In this document: piece by piece, positions 9,655-18,916 of the stretch
How positions within the stretch are numbered: position 1 is the stretch's first letter
How the letters are laid out: the number at the start of each line of letters is the position of its first letter
Source of the DNA: Candidatus Kapaibacterium sp.
GTDB taxonomy: Bacteria; Bacteroidota; Ignavibacteria; Kapaibacteriales; UBA4661
Length of the DNA: 64,000 nucleotides
Reading direction: 5' to 3'
NCBI GenBank assembly: GCA_025455065.1
Contig: JALONG010000010.1
Span: 95,741 to 159,740, forward strand
The notes under the pieces: model-generated
Databases searched by the model: none
The model's input: the letters and a program-made list of their open reading frames with translations, nothing else
What the model was told of the DNA's origin: nothing
Translations under genes and position numbers: made by a program

Positions 9655-10830
9655 ATGGCAGAAGCAGTTATCGTCAGCGCAGCCCGCACTGCCGTCGGAC
9701 GCGGCAAAAAAGGCTCTCTCGCAAACACTCGCCCCGATGACCTCGCGGCACTCGTTATCAAAGAATCCGTTCAACGCGCAAAGATTGACCCGAAACTTGT
9801 CGAAGACGTAATTATCGGCTGCGCAATGCCCGAAGGCGAGCAAGGCTTGAATTTTGCTCGTGTTGCGTCGCTATTGGCAGATTTGCCCGACAGCGTTTCG
9901 GCAATGACCGTGAATCGCTTTTGTGCAAGCGGCTTGCAGACGATTGCTCTGGGCGCACAGTCCATTATGAGCGGTATGTCGCACTGCGTGGTGGCTGGTG
10001 GCGCAGAATCCATGAGCATGGTGCCGATGTCAGGAAATAAGCCCTCAATGAACATGAACGCCGTAGATAAGCGTCCGGGCGTGTATATGAACATGGGCTT
10101 GACCGCAGAGCGCGTTGCCGACCAATGGAAGGTATCTCGGGCAGACCAAGACGCTTTCGCCGCAGAAAGCCATGCCCGCGCTGCCAAAGCGATTGCCGAC
10201 GGGAAGTTCAAAGACGAAATCGTTCCTGTGCAGGTGCGCGTGGACAAAATGAATGGAACGGGCTTCAAATCTAGCACCGTAGAATTTGCAACGGATGAAC
10301 TTGTTCGTGCCGATACGACGGTAGAAAAATTAGCAACGCTCCCACCCGCTTTCAAAATGAACGGTTCGGTAACAGCCGGTAACGCCTCGCCCTTCAGCGA
10401 CGGTGCGGCTGCTGTGGTGTTGATGAGCGCTGAAAAAGCCAAAGAAGTAGGTGCAAAGCCGCTCGCACGGTTTGTTGCTTTTGCTACATCGGGCGTAGCA
10501 CCGGAGATTATGGGCATTGGTCCGATTGAAGCCGTACCGAAAGTTCTGAAAGTAGCAGGCATGAAATTGGAAGACATTGACCTTTTTGAACTCAACGAAG
10601 CATTTGCAGCACAAGCATTGGCGGTCGTGCGCGAACTCAAAATCCCGACGGATAAACTCAATGTTAATGGCGGTGCGATTGCTCTTGGACACCCGCTCGG
10701 CTGTTCAGGCGCGAAACTGAGTGTGCAAATCATTCACGAATTGAAGCGCAGAGGCGGTCGGTATGGCATGGTAACGATGTGTATCGGCGGCGGACAGGGT
10801 GCTGCGGGAATTATTGAGGTTTTGAATTAA
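9655..10830 (+). CDS. Thiolase (acetyl-CoA C-acyltransferase)
   Basis: 391 residues, typical for type I/II thiolases. The nucleophilic cysteine is C90 in [11 protein letters not shown]; the catalytic His lies in [15 protein letters not shown] and the second Cys in [10 protein letters not shown] near the C-terminus. It either cleaves 3-ketoacyl-CoA in beta-oxidation or condenses two acetyl-CoA; the sequence alone does not separate FadA from AtoB/ThlA. No hydroxyacyl-CoA dehydrogenase or hydratase gene is adjacent. An AGGAAA-like ribosome site precedes the ATG, and a good hairpin terminator follows 13 bp after the stop, which suggests the transcript ends here. Confidence 0.95.
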   Translation: MAEAVIVSAARTAVGRGKKGSLANTRPDDLAALVIKESVQRAKIDPKLVEDVIIGCAMPEGEQGLNFARVASLLADLPDSVSAMTVNRFCASGLQTIALGAQSIMSGMSHCVVAGGAESMSMVPMSGNKPSMNMNAVDKRPGVYMNMGLTAERVADQWKVSRADQDAFAAESHARAAKAIADGKFKDEIVPVQVRVDKMNGTGFKSSTVEFATDELVRADTTVEKLATLPPAFKMNGSVTAGNASPFSDGAAAVVLMSAEKAKEVGAKPLARFVAFATSGVAPEIMGIGPIEAVPKVLKVAGMKLEDIDLFELNEAFAAQALAVVRELKIPTDKLNVNGGAIALGHPLGCSGAKLSVQIIHELKRRGGRYGMVTMCIGGGQGAAGIIEVLN

Positions 10831-10843
10831 ATGATAAGAAACG

Positions 10844-10884
10844 AAGCGCCGGGCAGTTGTAGAAATAGTCTGTTCGGCGCTTTT
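10844..10884 (+). terminator. Rho-independent terminator after the thiolase gene
   Basis: Inverted repeat AAGCGCCG...CGGCGCTTTT, with extra pairing GGCAG/CTGTT inside and a short T-run after the right arm. It starts 13 bp after the thiolase stop codon. Confidence 0.75.
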
Positions 10885-10980
10885 GGTCTTAATGATTGTG
10901 TCGTGAACGTCGCCGCTTTCTTAAAGAATACTTTTTGAAGATTGACCACACTTGATGACCCATTTCGGGGCAAACCCACC

Positions 10981-11439
10981 ATGAAAACTACGCTCAAACC
11001 TCCTGTAAAATATACACTTGCGATTGTTCTCATCCTTTGGGGCATATTTCTGATGATTGGCGGTTTGGTCAATATGTTTCCGGACAACGCCCCACCGCAT
11101 ATTTCTGTTTCCGATGTGTTTATGTTTCTTACGCTTGGCGTTGCGCCGTGTGTGATTGGAGCAATACTGTGGTTTCGCACTGCGCAAGAGCGCAAAGAAC
11201 TTGCCCAGATGGAGTTGGAGCAGGATATTTTGCGGCTTGCCAAAAGTATGCACAATAAACTCACTGCAAGCGATGTTGCGATAAAAATCGTCGTGCAGCC
11301 CAAACAGGCTGAAGAAATGCTGCAAGAAATGGTTGTCAAAGGCTGGGCGCACCTTGAAATCAGTGATTCCGGAGTTCCGGTCTATAATTTTCACACGCTC
11401 ATTTCTGGTGATGAAAAGCGCAGCGCTACGCAAATTTAA
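10981..11439 (+). CDS. Two-helix membrane protein with cytoplasmic C-terminal domain, unknown function
   Basis: About 152 residues. Two membrane helices (YTLAIVLILWGIFLMIGGLV and VFMFLTLGVAPCVIGAILW) are followed by a soluble domain (LEQDILRLAKSMHNKLTASDVAI...) whose layout resembles a winged-helix-like 'read-through' module: helices, then a short beta hairpin ending VYNFHTL. I do not recognise a named family. ATG 10981 is chosen; a TTG at 10942 lies in frame upstream but adds only a short polar stretch. It stands alone between a terminator and a repeat-containing spacer. Confidence 0.6.
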   Translation: MKTTLKPPVKYTLAIVLILWGIFLMIGGLVNMFPDNAPPHISVSDVFMFLTLGVAPCVIGAILWFRTAQERKELAQMELEQDILRLAKSMHNKLTASDVAIKIVVQPKQAEEMLQEMVVKGWAHLEISDSGVPVYNFHTLISGDEKRSATQI

Positions 11440-11440
11440 T

Positions 11441-11480
11441 GTGAAACAGTGGAGATTTACTGCGAAACAGTGGAGCATAC
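11441..11480. repeat. Two imperfect 20-bp tandem units
   Basis: Two adjacent 20-bp units share the core GAAACAGTGGAG (at about 11443-11454 and 11464-11475). They lie just after the stop of the two-helix membrane protein, in the spacer before acpS. Function unknown. Confidence 0.6.
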
Positions 11481-11640
11481 CACCAACACTGCATCCACGA
11501 TATTGTGCCTTATTGTCCCCATTGTGCAAAGGTTTTCCTTGTCTTTCTGGTTTTTCCGTAATAAGTTTGCAAGCCATTCGGAACATATTTCGGAGCAAAA
11601 TATTATGATGCTTTTCCGCAGCAATCAAGCATCCAAGCCG

Positions 11641-11696
11641 AATGACCAATGACTAATGACCAATGACTAATGACCAATGACTAATGACCAATGGCT
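11641..11696. repeat. Four 14-bp tandem repeats (heptad AATGACY) upstream of acpS
   Basis: The 14-bp unit AATGACCAATGACT is repeated four times, the last copy having one change (GGCT), followed by degenerate pieces (AACGAATAACGAATGACC) up to about 11714. Each unit is itself two near-identical 7-bp halves. It ends 35 bp before the acpS start. Such short tandem tracts can vary in copy number by slippage. The rest of the 11440-11731 spacer shows no gene. Confidence 0.85.
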
Positions 11697-11731
11697 AACG
11701 AATAACGAATGACCAAACAACCACGCACACC

Positions 11732-12127
11732 ATGATTCTCGGCATCGGCACAGATATTGTCCTTGTAACGCGCATTCAAGAGGCGTTGGAAAAATACGGC
11801 GAGCGATTTTTGCGACGAATTTACACCGACGAAGAGCGCCGTTATTGCGAGGCGCAGAAGCATAAATTCCAGCATTATGCCGCCCGTTTTGCGGCTAAAG
11901 AAGCCTTTAGCAAGGCTATCGGCACAGGTCTCACGGGTGATATGACATGGACATCGGTGGAAGTTGTCAAAAAGCGCACAGGAGAGCCGTTTTTGCGGGT
12001 GTATGGGAACATTGCCGAAAAATATGGTGCTTGCACGTTCCATGTTTCTCTCTCGCACACCTCCGAAAGCGCTTTGGCTATGGTTGCCATTGAAACAGAT
12101 GATGCAGCGCTCTTGCGCACGCTGTAA
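11732..12127 (+). CDS. acpS: Holo-[acyl-carrier-protein] synthase
   Basis: 131 residues, the normal AcpS length. It transfers 4'-phosphopantetheine from CoA to apo-ACP, switching on fatty acid synthesis. Visible family motifs are GIGTDIVLVTRI at the N-terminus with the Mg-binding Asp, RFAAKEAFSKAIGTG with the second metal-ligand Glu, and VSLSHTSESALA. The ATG at 11732 gives the canonical MILGIGTDI start. It lies just after a tandem repeat tract and 94 bp before an arginase gene. Confidence 0.96.
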   Translation: MILGIGTDIVLVTRIQEALEKYGERFLRRIYTDEERRYCEAQKHKFQHYAARFAAKEAFSKAIGTGLTGDMTWTSVEVVKKRTGEPFLRVYGNIAEKYGACTFHVSLSHTSESALAMVAIETDDAALLRTL

Positions 12128-12170
12128 AACCGTCAAACCATAATAAAAACTACCCTTTGCCCCTATTCTT

Positions 12171-12187
12171 CTGAGCGCTGCGCTCAG
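12171..12187. repeat. 17-bp perfect palindrome between acpS and the arginase gene
   Basis: CTGAGCGC-T-GCGCTCAG, perfect 8-bp arms around one base, preceded by TTGCCCCTAT and TCTTCT. A very similar unit occurs at 63834-63848 after guaB. It may be a member of a short dispersed intergenic repeat family, or a transcription end signal for acpS. No T-tract follows. Confidence 0.5.
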
Positions 12188-12221
12188 TCCCTTATCCTTC
12201 ATCCCTTATCCCTTCCACGTT

Positions 12222-13139
12222 ATGAGTAAACTTCATCATGTACAGATTATTGGTTATCCCAGCGATTTAGGTGCGGGGCGGCGTGGCGTGGACATGGGAC
12301 CCTCGGCGCTGCGTATTGCGGGAATCACCGGAAAATTGGAAGCACTTGGTTATACCGTTACGGATGAGGGCGACATCCCCGTTCATGCGCTGGAAGCGGA
12401 GGACGAAGGCTCGTCAAAACTACGCTATCATCAAGAAATTGCCCGTGCAACGGCTATTTTAGCAGAACGGGTAGAGGCTGCCTTGGAATCGCAACGTTTT
12501 CCGCTCATTCTGGGCGGTGACCATTCCATGGGAATCGGCTCTGTGGGCGGTGTTGCGGCATATTGCCAAAAGCACGGCAAACGTTTGGGTGTGGTCTGGA
12601 TTGACGCTCATGCGGATATGAATACGCCGGAGACTACGCCGTCGGGGAACATTCACGGGATGCCGCTTGCGGTGGCTATGGGCTATGGCGATGCAACGCT
12701 GCGCTCTATCGGTGGGGATTTTGTGAAAGTGAAGCCGGAAAATGTTGTGATTATCGCTGCACGGGATTTGGACAAAGGCGAAGTGGAACTCATTAAGCGT
12801 TTGAATATCAGTGCTTACACGATGTTCGACATTGATAAACGCGGAATTTACCCGATAATTGCTGAAGTTGTCGAGCAGTTGCGTCCGCACATTGACCATT
12901 TGCACGTAAGTTTTGATTTGGACAGCGTGGACCCGCAGGTCGCGCCGGGTGTTGGTACGCCGGTGCCGGGCGGTTTGTCCTTCCGCGAAGCACATTTTAT
13001 TATGGAGTATTTGGCTGAAACCCGCATGGTTGGTTCGTTGGATGTTACGGAAGTGAATCCGATTTTGGACACACGGAACAGCACGGCGCTTTTTGCTACG
13101 GATATTGTCAGTTCGTGCATGGGTAAACGGATTTTGTAA
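12222..13139 (+). CDS. rocF: Arginase
   Basis: 305 residues, typical of arginase. It hydrolyses L-arginine to ornithine and urea in the cytoplasm. The binuclear Mn-binding motifs of the ureohydrolase family are all present: GGDHSMG, DAHADMNTP and SFDLDSVDP. The start IIGYPSDLGAGRRGVDMGPSALR and the H-rich middle (GNIHGMPLAVAMG) match arginases better than agmatinases. There are no urease or ornithine genes beside it. The gene is followed at 40 bp by a beta-barrel gene, so the neighbourhood does not define a pathway. Confidence 0.92.
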   Translation: MSKLHHVQIIGYPSDLGAGRRGVDMGPSALRIAGITGKLEALGYTVTDEGDIPVHALEAEDEGSSKLRYHQEIARATAILAERVEAALESQRFPLILGGDHSMGIGSVGGVAAYCQKHGKRLGVVWIDAHADMNTPETTPSGNIHGMPLAVAMGYGDATLRSIGGDFVKVKPENVVIIAARDLDKGEVELIKRLNISAYTMFDIDKRGIYPIIAEVVEQLRPHIDHLHVSFDLDSVDPQVAPGVGTPVPGGLSFREAHFIMEYLAETRMVGSLDVTEVNPILDTRNSTALFATDIVSSCMGKRIL

Positions 13140-13178
13140 TTCTCATCATTTTTCATTCGTCTTGTTTGAGGTGCTGCT

Positions 13179-13823
13179 ATGAAACAGTTCTATGCTTGTG
13201 TTTGCATGATGCTTGTTGCTGCCTCATCAGCAACGTTTGCCCAAACTACAGGGCGCTGGACGCATCAAATCGGCGTAGAAGTCGGTCCGCAGTACGCCTT
13301 TGATGCCACTGCAATCGCATCAGACCAGCAAAAACTTATGCTCCGTGATGTTGGTGTAGGGATTGGTATGGCACTGAATTATTATTACCGCTTTGACCGC
13401 TCGTTGTTTCTTTCGATTTCCGGTGCCGTGGGCGTGTTTGGCAACGGCTATTTTCGTCGCCAAAATGCCGATGGGACGTTTCCTGTGGTCAATACGTTTT
13501 ACTTCCAAAATAATGCGCTGGTAAATTTTGCCTTTACAGGCGGTTTACGCTATAATTTTTCGCTCACGGGCTTCCAGCCTTACGTTGGCTTAGAAGCGGG
13601 AACATACTTCATTGGCGGCGGCGGCATTAGACCGGAAGGCTCACAAACAGCAACCGTGAATCTTGCACTTACCCCCAAAGCAGGATTCCGTCAGCCTTTG
13701 CAGCCCGGACTAGACCTTGACGCATCGGTGAAATTGATTGCCTTGATTACAGGATATGTGCCATTTTCCTATGCAAGCGTGAATGTCGGTGTGTCATATG
13801 CTCTGAATTTTCAGAGCGAATAA
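13179..13823 (+). CDS. Outer-membrane beta-barrel protein, small
   Basis: 214 residues. A signal peptide (ending SSATFAQ, about 1-22) is followed by alternating hydrophobic/polar strands rich in Gly and aromatic residues (e.g. VGIGMALNYYYRFDRSLFLS, FAFTGGLRYNFSLTGFQPYVGLEAGTYF split by turns), typical of small OmpW/porin-like 8-strand barrels. No specific family is recognised. It lies 67 bp upstream of the propeller histidine kinase and could be cotranscribed with it, which would make it a candidate envelope partner of that sensor (inference). Confidence 0.6.
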   Translation: MKQFYACVCMMLVAASSATFAQTTGRWTHQIGVEVGPQYAFDATAIASDQQKLMLRDVGVGIGMALNYYYRFDRSLFLSISGAVGVFGNGYFRRQNADGTFPVVNTFYFQNNALVNFAFTGGLRYNFSLTGFQPYVGLEAGTYFIGGGGIRPEGSQTATVNLALTPKAGFRQPLQPGLDLDASVKLIALITGYVPFSYASVNVGVSYALNFQSE

Positions 13824-13890
13824 TTGTTGGTGCAAACCATTGATTTTCGCGGTAATGTCTATGAATAATCCTTCTTCCGAATTTGCCTTT

Positions 13891-16800
13891 ATGAAATCTC
13901 CCCTATTCCGCATCATATCTGCCTGTGTTATATTTGTTAGCCTGCAAGGCGCATCAATGCTTATGGCACAATCCTCCTTTCAGCCGGAAATTGCCTTCGA
14001 GCGATTGACGGTGAAGCAAGGCTTGTCGCAAGGCTCTGTCTTGTGTATGCTGCAAGACAGTCGTGGTTTTATGTGGTTTGGTACGGAAGATGGCTTGAAC
14101 CGTTGGGACGGTCATTCGTTCAAGGTTTTTCGTACAAACCCGCGTGATACGGCATCGCTGGCTCGGAGCTATATCGAAGCGCTCTACGAGGATAAAGAAG
14201 GTACGCTCTGGGTGGGGACAAAAGGCGGTCTTTGCCGCTTCAATCGGGCAACGGAGACCTTTACCACTTTTCGCGCCGACGGTAAACCCGAATCTCTTTC
14301 CAATGCCTACATTACTTCCATTGTGGATGATGCTCGGGGCGAATACTTGTGGGTTGGCACATATGGCGGTGGGCTTTGCCGTATGGATAAAAAAACGGGA
14401 AAGTTCAAAACCTATCGCAAAAACGTCGGCAAAGAAGGCGCATTGCATAGCGATATTGTTTGGCGTTTGGCAGCGGACAAAACAGGCGCTGTCTGGGTTG
14501 GTACCTACGACGGCGGTTTGTATCGCTATATGAGCGCGTCGGATAATTTTTTACGGTTTTCTTCCGACTCCTCGTCCGGTGGTTCGCTGGGACGGAGTGA
14601 CATTCAAGCGCTTTGGGCAGACCGTTTGGGGCGGGTGTGGATTGGTACAAATCGCTCAGGATTATGGTCGTTTGAGTATCGTCCTATTTCGCGGAGCGGA
14701 GAATTTAAACATTTTTCAAATGACCCCGCAAATCCTGCCACTATCGGCAGTTCTAAGGTTTCGGCTGTTATCGAAACACGTTCCGGCGAGATTTGGGCAG
14801 CGACGGATAATGGTTTGTCGGCGATGAACCGTGCGTTAGAACAGTTTCAAACCTATCGAAAAGAGCGCGCTGAACCCGAAAGCCTCGTTAATGATGAAGT
14901 ACTGTCGCTCTACGAAGACCGCAACGGCACGGTTTGGGTGGGAACACGCGACGGTATCAGCTTTTTTAATCCTAAAGCACGGAAATTCCTTACCTATCGT
15001 GCATTGCCGAATCAAGTGCGCGGACTGAGCAATAATGCGGTTTGGGCGTTTGCCGAAGACCGCGACGGAAAAATTTGGATTGGCACGGAAGACGGTCTAA
15101 ACCGCATGGAATCTCAGCCTTTGTCCGGTGGAAACGGCGTTTTTGAGGTGTTTCGGGCAAATGATGTGTTTCCGAATCAACTCGAAGAAAATTTTATTTC
15201 CGCGCTGTGTGTCGCCCGCGACGGTACGCTGTGGATAGGCACGGACGGAAGCGGTGTGTATGCACTACGTCAAACAGCAGTGTACGGAAAAGCAAGTTTC
15301 GAGCATTTTATTGCCGAAGAAGGCGATGCTGCATCGCTTACAGGCAATTCGGTCAGTAAAATTATTGAAGACCGCGACGGCAAAATTTGGGTTGCCACTT
15401 ACGGCGGTGTGTGCCGTCTGGAGAGCATAGACGCAAGTGGTAAAGCGCAGTTCACGCGGTTTACCTACAACAAAGACGTTCCCGCAAAATCACTTTCCAG
15501 CCCTATTGTGTTGGCAATGTGTCAAGACCGCGCAGGGCTGATGTGGATTGGCACGGAGAACGGTTTGACGAGGCTTGACCCGAAAACAGGCGACACGAAA
15601 ATTTATCGCTCGGAAAATGGTCGTCCCGAAAGCCTGAGCGATAATGCGATTCAGTTCATTTACGAGGATAAAGCGGGAAATCTTTGGCTTGCAACCGAAG
15701 GCGGTATCAATAAATTTGACCGCGCAAGCGAAAAATTTTCTGTTGTGGAAGTGTCCGTCGAAGGCAGCGACGCAAAACTTTTAGAAGCGCTCAAAAGCAC
15801 GGTTATGGGCATTCAGGAAGATAAATCGGGAACGCTCTGGCTTAGTACCAATCACGGTTTGGTGCGCTTTATGCCGAAAACAGGTGAAATGCGCCTATAC
15901 GAAGAGCGTGACGGGCTGCAAGGCGAAGAATTTATTACTGGAGCGGTCTTCACAAGCAAAAACGGTACGATGTTTTTCGGTGGCACAAATGGCTTCAGCG
16001 TGTTTCATCCTGACAGCTTGCGCACAAACACTAATGCGCCTTCGCTGGTCTTTACGGGCTTTACTGCCTTTGGGAAGCCTATTCAACTTGATACGGTAAT
16101 CGCCGAGAAGCGGCATATAACCTTGAATTACAGCAATAACAATTTTGAACTTCGCTTCGCGGCGCTCAGTTTTAGTTTTGCTTCGCGGAATCGGTATCGC
16201 TATAAATTAGAAGGATTTGACACCGACTGGCATTATGCCGAATCGGGGCAGTTCGACGCACGGTACACAAATTTAGACCCGAAAGAATACGTCTTTCGTG
16301 TGCAGGCGTGCAGTTACGAAGGTTCTTGGGATGAAGCGGGGTCTGCGGCATTGGTGATTGAAATTACGCCGCCCTTTTGGAAAACGTTGTGGTTTCAAAT
16401 TCTGAGTGGACTGCTGGTTGTCGGTGGCGGGTTTGCTTTTGTACGTTGGCGTGTGCAAGCAGTGGAAGACCGTAATAAAAAATTGGAGCGCCTTGTGGAA
16501 CTTCGCACAAAAGAACTCCAAGATTCTAACGAAGAAATCAAAACACAGTTCGGCGAAATCCAGCGTCAAAACAAGATTCTCGACGAACAATCGGTTGAGA
16601 TTGAGCTGAAAAATACCGAATTGCAAGAAGCATACACCGCACTCAAAAGCAGCGAAGAGCAGCGTATGATGGAGCGTGCGCATTTGTCACAATCCGAGAA
16701 AATGGCTTCGCTGGGGCGTTTGACCAACGGCGTGGCACACGAAATCAACAATCCCGTGAATTTTATTTCCGGTGCCGTCAAGCCGCTCAAACGCAACATG

Positions 16801-17511
16801 GGCGTACTCATGCAACTTTTGGAGCAGTACAGCATCATCACTCCCGATAAACTCAGTTCTGATACGCTACCTGCGGTGCAACAGCAATTACGCGAAATTG
16901 CCGAGTACAAAGAAGAAATCCAACTTGATGCGCGGGTGAAGCAAATAGATGACCTTGTAGGAAACATAGGTGTTGGAGCGGAACGCATTGCGGAAATTGT
17001 CAAAAGTCTCCGTACGCTCTACCGTCCTGAAGAAGAAGCACTCAAAACCGCATCAATCCACGAAGGAATTGATGCTACGATAAAATTACTCTATAATCAG
17101 TCGAAATATCACCATATTGCCATTCAAAAAGAGTACGGAGCAGATGTGCCGGAAATTTTGTGTTTCCCCGGGCCGATGAACCAAGTCTTTATGAACATTC
17201 TGCATAACGCCATACAAGCAATCGGCGAAAAAGGTGAAATTCGCATTGCCACTACGTTACAAGCAAATAACCCGAAAAATGTCGTTGTCAAAATACGCGA
17301 CACCGGACGCGGAATGTCCCCCGAAACACTCGGTAAAATCTTCGATGCAGGCTTCACGACAAAAAAAGACGGTATGGGCATTGGTTTAGCAATCTCGAAA
17401 GACATTATCGAAGGCAAGCATAAAGGCAGCCTCGCTGTTGTCAGTGAACTCGGCGTAGGGACGGAGTTTACGGTTGTTCTTCCGATAGACGGTCCGCAAA
17501 GTGTTCGCTAA
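13891..17511 (+). CDS. Two-component-propeller sensor histidine kinase
   Basis: About 1206 residues from ATG 13891, which begins a clean signal peptide (MKSPLFRII...MLMAQ); in-frame ATGs at 13855 and 13861 are alternatives. Residues ~40-700 are repeated Reg_prop blades (segments such as GTLWVGTKGGLCRFN, GKIWIGTEDGLNR) forming a periplasmic double propeller. A Y_Y_Y domain follows at about 740-810 (YKLEGFDTDWHY), a membrane helix at ~830-850, a coiled coil, then a HisKA domain with the phospho-accepting His ~950 in NGVAHEINNP and a HATPase with DTGRGMSP and GMGIGLAIS. Unlike the hybrid propeller kinases of gut Bacteroides, it has no receiver or AraC output, so it must pass phosphate to a separate protein. 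The next gene, 62 bp downstream, contains a receiver. Confidence 0.92.
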   Translation: MKSPLFRIISACVIFVSLQGASMLMAQSSFQPEIAFERLTVKQGLSQGSVLCMLQDSRGFMWFGTEDGLNRWDGHSFKVFRTNPRDTASLARSYIEALYEDKEGTLWVGTKGGLCRFNRATETFTTFRADGKPESLSNAYITSIVDDARGEYLWVGTYGGGLCRMDKKTGKFKTYRKNVGKEGALHSDIVWRLAADKTGAVWVGTYDGGLYRYMSASDNFLRFSSDSSSGGSLGRSDIQALWADRLGRVWIGTNRSGLWSFEYRPISRSGEFKHFSNDPANPATIGSSKVSAVIETRSGEIWAATDNGLSAMNRALEQFQTYRKERAEPESLVNDEVLSLYEDRNGTVWVGTRDGISFFNPKARKFLTYRALPNQVRGLSNNAVWAFAEDRDGKIWIGTEDGLNRMESQPLSGGNGVFEVFRANDVFPNQLEENFISALCVARDGTLWIGTDGSGVYALRQTAVYGKASFEHFIAEEGDAASLTGNSVSKIIEDRDGKIWVATYGGVCRLESIDASGKAQFTRFTYNKDVPAKSLSSPIVLAMCQDRAGLMWIGTENGLTRLDPKTGDTKIYRSENGRPESLSDNAIQFIYEDKAGNLWLATEGGINKFDRASEKFSVVEVSVEGSDAKLLEALKSTVMGIQEDKSGTLWLSTNHGLVRFMPKTGEMRLYEERDGLQGEEFITGAVFTSKNGTMFFGGTNGFSVFHPDSLRTNTNAPSLVFTGFTAFGKPIQLDTVIAEKRHITLNYSNNNFELRFAALSFSFASRNRYRYKLEGFDTDWHYAESGQFDARYTNLDPKEYVFRVQACSYEGSWDEAGSAALVIEITPPFWKTLWFQILSGLLVVGGGFAFVRWRVQAVEDRNKKLERLVELRTKELQDSNEEIKTQFGEIQRQNKILDEQSVEIELKNTELQEAYTALKSSEEQRMMERAHLSQSEKMASLGRLTNGVAHEINNPVNFISGAVKPLKRNMGVLMQLLEQYSIITPDKLSSDTLPAVQQQLREIAEYKEEIQLDARVKQIDDLVGNIGVGAERIAEIVKSLRTLYRPEEEALKTASIHEGIDATIKLLYNQSKYHHIAIQKEYGADVPEILCFPGPMNQVFMNILHNAIQAIGEKGEIRIATTLQANNPKNVVVKIRDTGRGMSPETLGKIFDAGFTTKKDGMGIGLAISKDIIEGKHKGSLAVVSELGVGTEFTVVLPIDGPQSVR

Positions 17512-17573
17512 TGGCATTTTTTTCACACAAGACAACATCACCCTTCCACCATTTTCATTCATCATAACGTTTT

Positions 17574-18731
17574 ATGAAAACTCCGAAGCCGATTGTGCTG
17601 TATTTGGATGACTTAAAAGAGCAGCTCACGAATTTCAGCGCAAATTTTTTTGATGTCTATAAAGTTCATACGGCAAACACGACCGCCGAAGCCCGTGAAA
17701 TCTTAGCTCATCATCCCGTGCAAGTGATTTTGGCGGATTACAGTCTCGTGGAAGCTGGGGAAATCACCAATGGTGTGGACTTTTTTGAATCAATTATGTC
17801 TGCCTACCCCAATGCGATTCGTATGCTTATCACAGGGCAGGGCGATAAAGAAGTTGCGGTGAATGCGATTAACAAGGGGCGTGTTTTTCGGTACATCGAA
17901 AAACCAATAAATGATGAAGAATTGAAAATGATTATTGACGGCGCGGCGGCATTGTACCTTGCTGAGGAGCGGTATCGTCAGCTTTTGGCGACGCTCGAAG
18001 ATAAAGTGAAAGAGCGCACAGCGCGACTTCTCGAACTGAATGCCGAAAAGAACGAATTTTTGGGCATTGTGGCGCATGACCTCAAAAATCCGCTTGCTAA
18101 TGTCAAGATGTTTAGCGACCTCATGCACAAAGACGTGGAGACGCTTTCCAAAGAGGAAATCAAGGAATATACGGGCGATGTCATTGCCGAAGCCGACCGT
18201 ATGTTTACGCTCATTACGAATTTGTTGGATGTAAACAAGATAGAGCGTGGCTTCAAAGCGCAACCGATTCGCCTCGACCTTGCAAGCATTACCGAAGCCG
18301 TTGCGGATAATTATCGCGGACGCGCCGAACAAAAAAGCCTGAAACTACATTTCGAGTCGAAAACACCGCAAGCCAACGTGATGGCTGACGAAGTAGCAAC
18401 CATGCAGGTTGTCGAGAATATTGTTTCCAACGCCGTGAAATACTCGCCAAACGGTGAAAACAAAAATATCTGGGTGCGCGTCGTGCCGTCAGACAAAGCA
18501 TTTCGCGTAGAAGTCCAAGACGAAGGTCCGGGCTTGTCGCCGGAGGACAAAGAAAAACTGTTCGGTCATTTTGCGCGGCTTTCGGCGCAGCCTACGGGCG
18601 GTGAACATTCCACAGGGTTGGGCTTGTCTATCGTGAAAAAAATGGTCGAAGCGATGAACGGGAAAATTTGGGTAGAATCCGAAAAGGGCAAAGGCGCGAC
18701 GTTTATGGTGGAACTTCCGGCTGCACCGTAA
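17574..18731 (+). CDS. Receiver-histidine kinase (REC-HisKA-HATPase)
   Basis: 385 residues, soluble. An N-terminal receiver (1-125) has phospho-acceptor Asp55 in VILADYSL, Thr87 in LITGQGD and Lys110 in YIEKPI. A helical linker (coiled coil, ~125-160) leads to a HisKA domain with His168 in GIVAHDLKNP, then a HATPase with a VENIVSNAVKYSP N-box, DEGPGLSP and STGLGLSIVKK. The receiver comes before the kinase and there is no DNA-binding output, so this is a phosphorelay intermediate or a kinase controlled by phosphorylation. It is the likely partner of the propeller kinase immediately upstream. The kinase core closely resembles that of the kinase at 55168-58575. Confidence 0.93.
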   Translation: MKTPKPIVLYLDDLKEQLTNFSANFFDVYKVHTANTTAEAREILAHHPVQVILADYSLVEAGEITNGVDFFESIMSAYPNAIRMLITGQGDKEVAVNAINKGRVFRYIEKPINDEELKMIIDGAAALYLAEERYRQLLATLEDKVKERTARLLELNAEKNEFLGIVAHDLKNPLANVKMFSDLMHKDVETLSKEEIKEYTGDVIAEADRMFTLITNLLDVNKIERGFKAQPIRLDLASITEAVADNYRGRAEQKSLKLHFESKTPQANVMADEVATMQVVENIVSNAVKYSPNGENKNIWVRVVPSDKAFRVEVQDEGPGLSPEDKEKLFGHFARLSAQPTGGEHSTGLGLSIVKKMVEAMNGKIWVESEKGKGATFMVELPAAP

Positions 18732-18774
18732 TTATCTGCTAACAACGCCCTTTTAATACTCGGGCTGTCCGCTT

Positions 18775-18790
18775 CCACGTTCTTACGTGG
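18775..18790. repeat. Small hairpin after the REC-kinase gene
   Basis: CCACGT-TCTT-ACGTGG, a 6-bp perfect stem with a 4-base loop, flanked on both sides by related GC-rich words (CGGGCTGTCCG and CGGGCTGCCCG). It lies 44 bp after the kinase stop. There is no T-tract, so it may be a weak terminator or a small palindromic repeat. Confidence 0.35.
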
Positions 18791-18916
18791 GCGGGCTGCC
18801 CGATGTTCGTCTGATCGGAAGTTTTCGTGTTTCGATTCTTTTTGTTTGTTTTTGCACCACTGTTTATGCTGTTTTCACGCACACCACATTTTCCCCGTCG
18901 AGGCTCATTCTGCCTA

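Noticed and set aside
9771..10733. 320-codon open frame antisense to the thiolase gene
   Set aside because: The sense strand encodes a complete thiolase with all catalytic motifs; the antisense product has no recognisable feature and reflects codon bias.
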